A DNA stretch of 9,350 bases, taken from positions 1 to 9,350 of the forward strand of contig CAZTMX010000109.1 in NCBI GenBank assembly GCA_964614855.1. Direction: 5' to 3'. The position numbers and the translations under genes are program-made. This DNA is from CAWJHE01 sp964614855 (lineage in GTDB: Bacteria > Chloroflexota > Anaerolineae > Anaerolineales > UBA4823). The number at the start of each line of letters is the position of its first letter. Position 1 is the stretch's first letter. The notes under the pieces were generated by a model. The model did not search any database and was not told where the DNA came from. It saw nothing but the letters and a program-made list of their open reading frames with translations. Below, one piece after another: positions 6,031-9,350 of the stretch.

Positions 6031-6049
6031 TTTTCCAGGGCCCGTATCC

Positions 6050-9000
6050 ATGTCAACCTTCGCACATCTTCACGTCCATACCGAATACTCCCTGCTCGAC
6101 GGCTTCTCCAATATCAAGAAGCTGGTGCGGCGCGCCAGGGAAATGGACATGGATTCCATCGCTATTACCGACCACGGCACGATGTTTGGCGTGGTCGATT
6201 TTTATAATGCGGCCATCAAAGAGGGCGTCAAGCCCATTATCGGGCTGGAAGCCTACCTGGCGCCGCGCGGGATGAGCTCGCGCGATCCACAGCTCGACAA
6301 GAAATCCACCCACTTGCTGCTGCTAGCGGAGAACCAGCTGGGCTACGAAAATCTGCTCAAGATCGCCAGCACAGCCCAGCTCGAAGGCTATTACTATCAC
6401 CCTCGCATCGATCACGAGTTCCTGGCCGCTCACAACCAGGGGCTGATCGCCACTTCCGGCTGCATGAGCGCCGAGGTGCCGCGCCTGATCCGCCAGGATA
6501 ACGTGGAGGCGGCGCGCAAACAGCTGGACTGGTATTACGAGGTCTTCGGCAAGGACAATTTCTTCCTGGAATTGCAGGAACACAACATACCCGAGCTGGA
6601 GCGTATCAACCAGACCCTGCAGCAGTTGGGACCGCGCTACCAGGCGCGCTATATCGCCACCAACGATGTGCATTACATCAACCCCGAAGACTGGCGCTAC
6701 CAGGATATTATGCTGGCGATCCAGACCGGCAGCGTGCTGAGCGACCCAAACCGCATGCGTATGAGCTCGCCCACCTACTACCTGCGCTCCCCTGAAGAGA
6801 TGGCGCGCATTTTCTCCGCCGTGCCCGATGCGCTAAGCAATACCCTGCTGATCGCTGACCGCTGCAATGTGGATCTGAGCTTTAAAGGTTACCACCTGCC
6901 CGAGTTCAGCGTGCCGGGCGGGCTGAGCGCCCAGGAGTACCTGCGCAGCCTGTGCGATGCCGGGATGCAGCGGCGCTACGGCGATCGCGCCCAGGTGGAG
7001 ATTTACCGCCAGCGGCTGGATTACGAGCTGGATGTGATCCACAGCATGGGCTTTGATACCTACTTCCTGATCGTGTGGGATCTGTGCCGCTATGCGCGTG
7101 AACAGGGCATCTGGTACAACGCCCGCGGCTCGGCAGCCGGCTCGATCGTGGCATACACGCTGGATATCACCCTGGTCGACCCCATCGAGCACGGGCTGAT
7201 CTTTGAGCGCTTCCTCAACCCCGGACGCATCTCCATGCCGGATATCGACCTGGATTTCCGCGACGACCGGCGCGCCGAGATGATGGAATACACGGCGCGC
7301 AGATACGGCGATGACAAGGTCGCCCAGATCATCACTTTCGGCACGCTGGGTGCGCGCGCCGCCATCCGCGATGTGGGGCGCGTGCTGGATATCCCGCTGA
7401 GCGAGGTGGACCGGGTGGCGAAGATGGTGCCCAATATCCCCGGCAAACCCCTCACCATCGAAAAAGCGCTGGAAGAGGTGACCGAGTTCAAGCAGGCGTA
7501 CAACAGCACGCCCTTCCTTAAGGAGCTGATCGACACCGCCAAACAGGTGGAGGGCGTGGTGCGCAACGCCGGCACGCACGCCGCCGGGGTGATCATCACC
7601 GACAAACCCATCGTGGATTACATCCCGCTGCACCGCCCCACGGGGCAGGCGGCTGAGAGCCCGGTGAAGACCGTCACCCAGTTCGAGATGTCAATCCTCG
7701 ATTCGCTCGGGCTGCTCAAAGTCGATTTCCTGGGGCTGGCGACCCTGACCATCATGGCGCGCGCCTGCGACCTGATCCGCCAGCGCCATGGGGTGGAGCT
7801 GAACCTGGACAACATCCCTACGGATGACCCGGCGACCTATGAATTGCTGGGGCGCGGCGAGACGGCGGGTGTGTTCCAGGTGGAAGGCACGGGCATGCGC
7901 CGCTATCTGATGCAGATGAAGCCCAAGGAGCTGGCGAACGTGATCGCCATGGTGGCGCTTTTTCGCCCGGGTCCGATGGAGTTTATCCCCCACTATATCC
8001 AGCGCATGCACGGCGAAGAACCGGTTGATTATCGCCACCCCTTGCTGGAGCCGATCTTCAAAGAGACATACGGCTACCCGGTGTACCAGGAACAGCTGAT
8101 GTTTGCCGCCATGAACCTTGCGGGCTACACCGCCTCTGAAGCCGATGACCTGCGTAAAGCTATCGCCAAGAAGATCCCGGAAAAGCTGCAAAAACACCAG
8201 CAAAAGTTTGTGGACGGCGCGGTCAACAACCATATCGATGCTGTGACCGCTAAGGCCATCTTTGACGACTGGCTGGAGTTCGCCCGCTACGGTTTCAACA
8301 AAAGCCACGCCGTGGACTACGGCGTGATTGCGGTGCAGACCGGCTATTTGAAGGTGCATTACCCGGTCGAGTATATGACCGCCCTGCTTTCGGTTTCAAA
8401 GAACGACACCGCCAAGGTGGCGGTGTATGTGGCGGACAGCCGGCGCATGAACATCCCAGTGGAAGCGCCGGATGTCAACGCCAGCGCCTGGGATTTCAGC
8501 ATCGAAGATTGCGACGATGGCCCTTCGGTGATCCGTTTTGGACTGGGTGCGGTGAAAAACGTGGGCTACGAACCGGTGGAAGCCATCCTGAAGGCACGCG
8601 CCGAGGGCTATTTCAAAGACCTGAACGATTTTGCCCGGCGGGTGGACTTGCGCCAGGTGGGCAAGCGTGCCCTGGAGAGCCTGGTAAAGGTCGGCGCACT
8701 GGACGGTTTTGGCTCGCGCACGGCGGTGCTGGATTCGCTGGATCGCATCCTGGCGGTGAGCGGCTCGCATTTTCGCGCCGTCGAAAGCGGGCAGATGAGC
8801 CTGTTTGGCGCACACACGGGGGTGGAAGAAGAAATCACCCTGCCGCCGGTGGGTCTGGATATCAGCCAGCGCGAGGTGCTGAACTGGGAGCGCGAGCTGA
8901 TCGGCCTGTATGTCTCGTCTCACCCGCTGAGCCCGGTGATGCAGGATTTGCAGGACGTGGTCACCCATTTCTCCGGGCAGCTGGCGGAAGTGCAGGAAAA

Positions 9001-9350
9001 TGAGAAGGTGCGGGTGCTGGGCATCCTCACCAAGGTGCGCCACCACCAGAGCAAAGCCGGGAAGCCGATGGCATTTGCCACCATGGAAGACCTTCAAGGG
9101 TCAGTCGAGCTGGTGATCTTCCCGCGCACCTGGAGTAAGGTAGCCCCGCTGGTGCAGATCGACCGTATTGTGCTGGTCGACGGGCGCGTGGATAACCAGG
9201 GCGCCGAACCGAAGATCCTGGTAGACCAGGTATCGACGGAATTCTCGCAGGTGATCTCGGCCGAGATGCCGCCTGTGCGCTTGCCGGCGGAGGAAGACCC
9301 GTACGGTATGGATATGGAGGATGAGCCGTGGTTTGCGCAGAGCGAGACGA
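6050..9350 (+). CDS. dnaE: DNA polymerase III subunit alpha (DnaE), 3' end outside the window
   Basis: The frame is open without a break for 1100 codons to the window edge. It is the replicative C-family polymerase. The N-terminal PHP domain begins HLHVHTEYSLLDG (His6, 8, 10), with Asp41-His42 (ITDHGT), Glu67 (GLEAYL), Cys138 (GCMSAE) and Asp206/His208 (NDVHY), all typical of a metal-binding, possibly proofreading PHP. Polymerase motifs follow: RGSAAGS near 359-365, PDIDLDF with Asp398, Asp400 and Asp402, and KVDFLGL with Asp559, supplying the catalytic carboxylates. Tandem helix-hairpin-helix GLGAVKNVG is near 831-839. QMSLF (915-919) is an internal sliding-clamp-binding motif. An OB-fold starts near 987 (VRVLGILTKVR). 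Family members are about 1150-1200 residues, so 50-100 remain. AGGG lies nine bases before the ATG. Confidence 0.97.
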   Translation, partial: MSTFAHLHVHTEYSLLDGFSNIKKLVRRAREMDMDSIAITDHGTMFGVVDFYNAAIKEGVKPIIGLEAYLAPRGMSSRDPQLDKKSTHLLLLAENQLGYENLLKIASTAQLEGYYYHPRIDHEFLAAHNQGLIATSGCMSAEVPRLIRQDNVEAARKQLDWYYEVFGKDNFFLELQEHNIPELERINQTLQQLGPRYQARYIATNDVHYINPEDWRYQDIMLAIQTGSVLSDPNRMRMSSPTYYLRSPEEMARIFSAVPDALSNTLLIADRCNVDLSFKGYHLPEFSVPGGLSAQEYLRSLCDAGMQRRYGDRAQVEIYRQRLDYELDVIHSMGFDTYFLIVWDLCRYAREQGIWYNARGSAAGSIVAYTLDITLVDPIEHGLIFERFLNPGRISMPDIDLDFRDDRRAEMMEYTARRYGDDKVAQIITFGTLGARAAIRDVGRVLDIPLSEVDRVAKMVPNIPGKPLTIEKALEEVTEFKQAYNSTPFLKELIDTAKQVEGVVRNAGTHAAGVIITDKPIVDYIPLHRPTGQAAESPVKTVTQFEMSILDSLGLLKVDFLGLATLTIMARACDLIRQRHGVELNLDNIPTDDPATYELLGRGETAGVFQVEGTGMRRYLMQMKPKELANVIAMVALFRPGPMEFIPHYIQRMHGEEPVDYRHPLLEPIFKETYGYPVYQEQLMFAAMNLAGYTASEADDLRKAIAKKIPEKLQKHQQKFVDGAVNNHIDAVTAKAIFDDWLEFARYGFNKSHAVDYGVIAVQTGYLKVHYPVEYMTALLSVSKNDTAKVAVYVADSRRMNIPVEAPDVNASAWDFSIEDCDDGPSVIRFGLGAVKNVGYEPVEAILKARAEGYFKDLNDFARRVDLRQVGKRALESLVKVGALDGFGSRTAVLDSLDRILAVSGSHFRAVESGQMSLFGAHTGVEEEITLPPVGLDISQREVLNWERELIGLYVSSHPLSPVMQDLQDVVTHFSGQLAEVQENEKVRVLGILTKVRHHQSKAGKPMAFATMEDLQGSVELVIFPRTWSKVAPLVQIDRIVLVDGRVDNQGAEPKILVDQVSTEFSQVISAEMPPVRLPAEEDPYGMDMEDEPWFAQSET

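Larger units (their letters stand above)
5663..6049. other. AT-rich spacer containing the assembly gap, no confident gene
   Basis: Nothing here is a convincing gene. A 28-residue minus-strand frame at 5689-5775 (starts MSYVDRVHEWAKKLE, ends in a stop) looks protein-like but has no ribosome site. A plus-strand frame from about 5806 to the gap (contains DSFFSGEIVNIEYPVP) could be the start of a truncated gene, but its only possible start before the gap is GTG at 5866 or ATG at 5905. The stretch is visibly richer in A and T than dnaE. Confidence 0.5.

Noticed and set aside
5866..6207. 113-codon frame running across the N gap into dnaE
   Set aside because: It passes through unknown bases and continues out of frame inside dnaE; only the part left of the gap could be real.
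6833..9097. Several long minus-strand frames opposite dnaE
   Set aside because: They are rich in His, Gln, Ala and Arg, as expected from the antisense of a GC-rich gene, and dnaE is unbroken with all catalytic motifs on the other strand.

Overview
The window looks like a piece of a metagenome-assembled genome from the Chloroflexota, probably the Anaerolineae. The evidence is indirect. The secreted beta-helix protein ends in IYLPLINR, a hydrophobic YLPL-type tail common on exported proteins of that group, and the GC-rich replicative polymerase gene fits such a genome. A run of ten N at 5939-5948 is a scaffold join, so linkage between the left part and the polymerase gene depends on the scaffolding.

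Layout. (1) 1-91: last 29 codons of an EamA/DMT-type transporter. (2) 118-2472, minus strand: a 784-residue exported right-handed beta-helix protein with its own promoter and ribosome binding site. (3) About 2572-2882: a frameshifted, truncated second copy of the 3' end of an EamA transporter, so the beta-helix gene lies between two related transporter 3' ends. (4) 3169-3976: a two-gene unit of a 101-residue cysteine-rich hypothetical protein and a DUF488 protein. The two are separated by a 34-bp sequence present in three tandem copies; each copy carries the 3' end of the first gene and the start codon of the second. (5) About 4050-5662: an AT-richer island with a type II toxin-antitoxin operon. 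It has a near-perfect 21-bp palindrome, a consensus promoter, a HigB/RelE toxin, and an antitoxin that fuses a HigA-type HTH to an ImmA/IrrE (M78) zinc-protease domain. (6) 5663-6049: AT-rich spacer with the assembly gap, no confident gene, and an extended -10 promoter. (7) 6050-9350 and beyond: dnaE, the alpha subunit of DNA polymerase III, open at the window edge.

How the parts work together. The toxin-antitoxin pair is a self-contained, probably autoregulated stress or defence module; the protease domain on the antitoxin is its most distinctive part. The cysteine-rich protein and DUF488 appear to have been translationally coupled originally, before the repeat expansion moved the second start codon 68 bp downstream. 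The polymerase gene is ordinary core genome with an apparently intact PHP metal site. The most notable signals are the 34-bp junction repeat, whose copies differ mostly at synonymous positions, and the HigB/HigA-protease operon with its palindromic control region.
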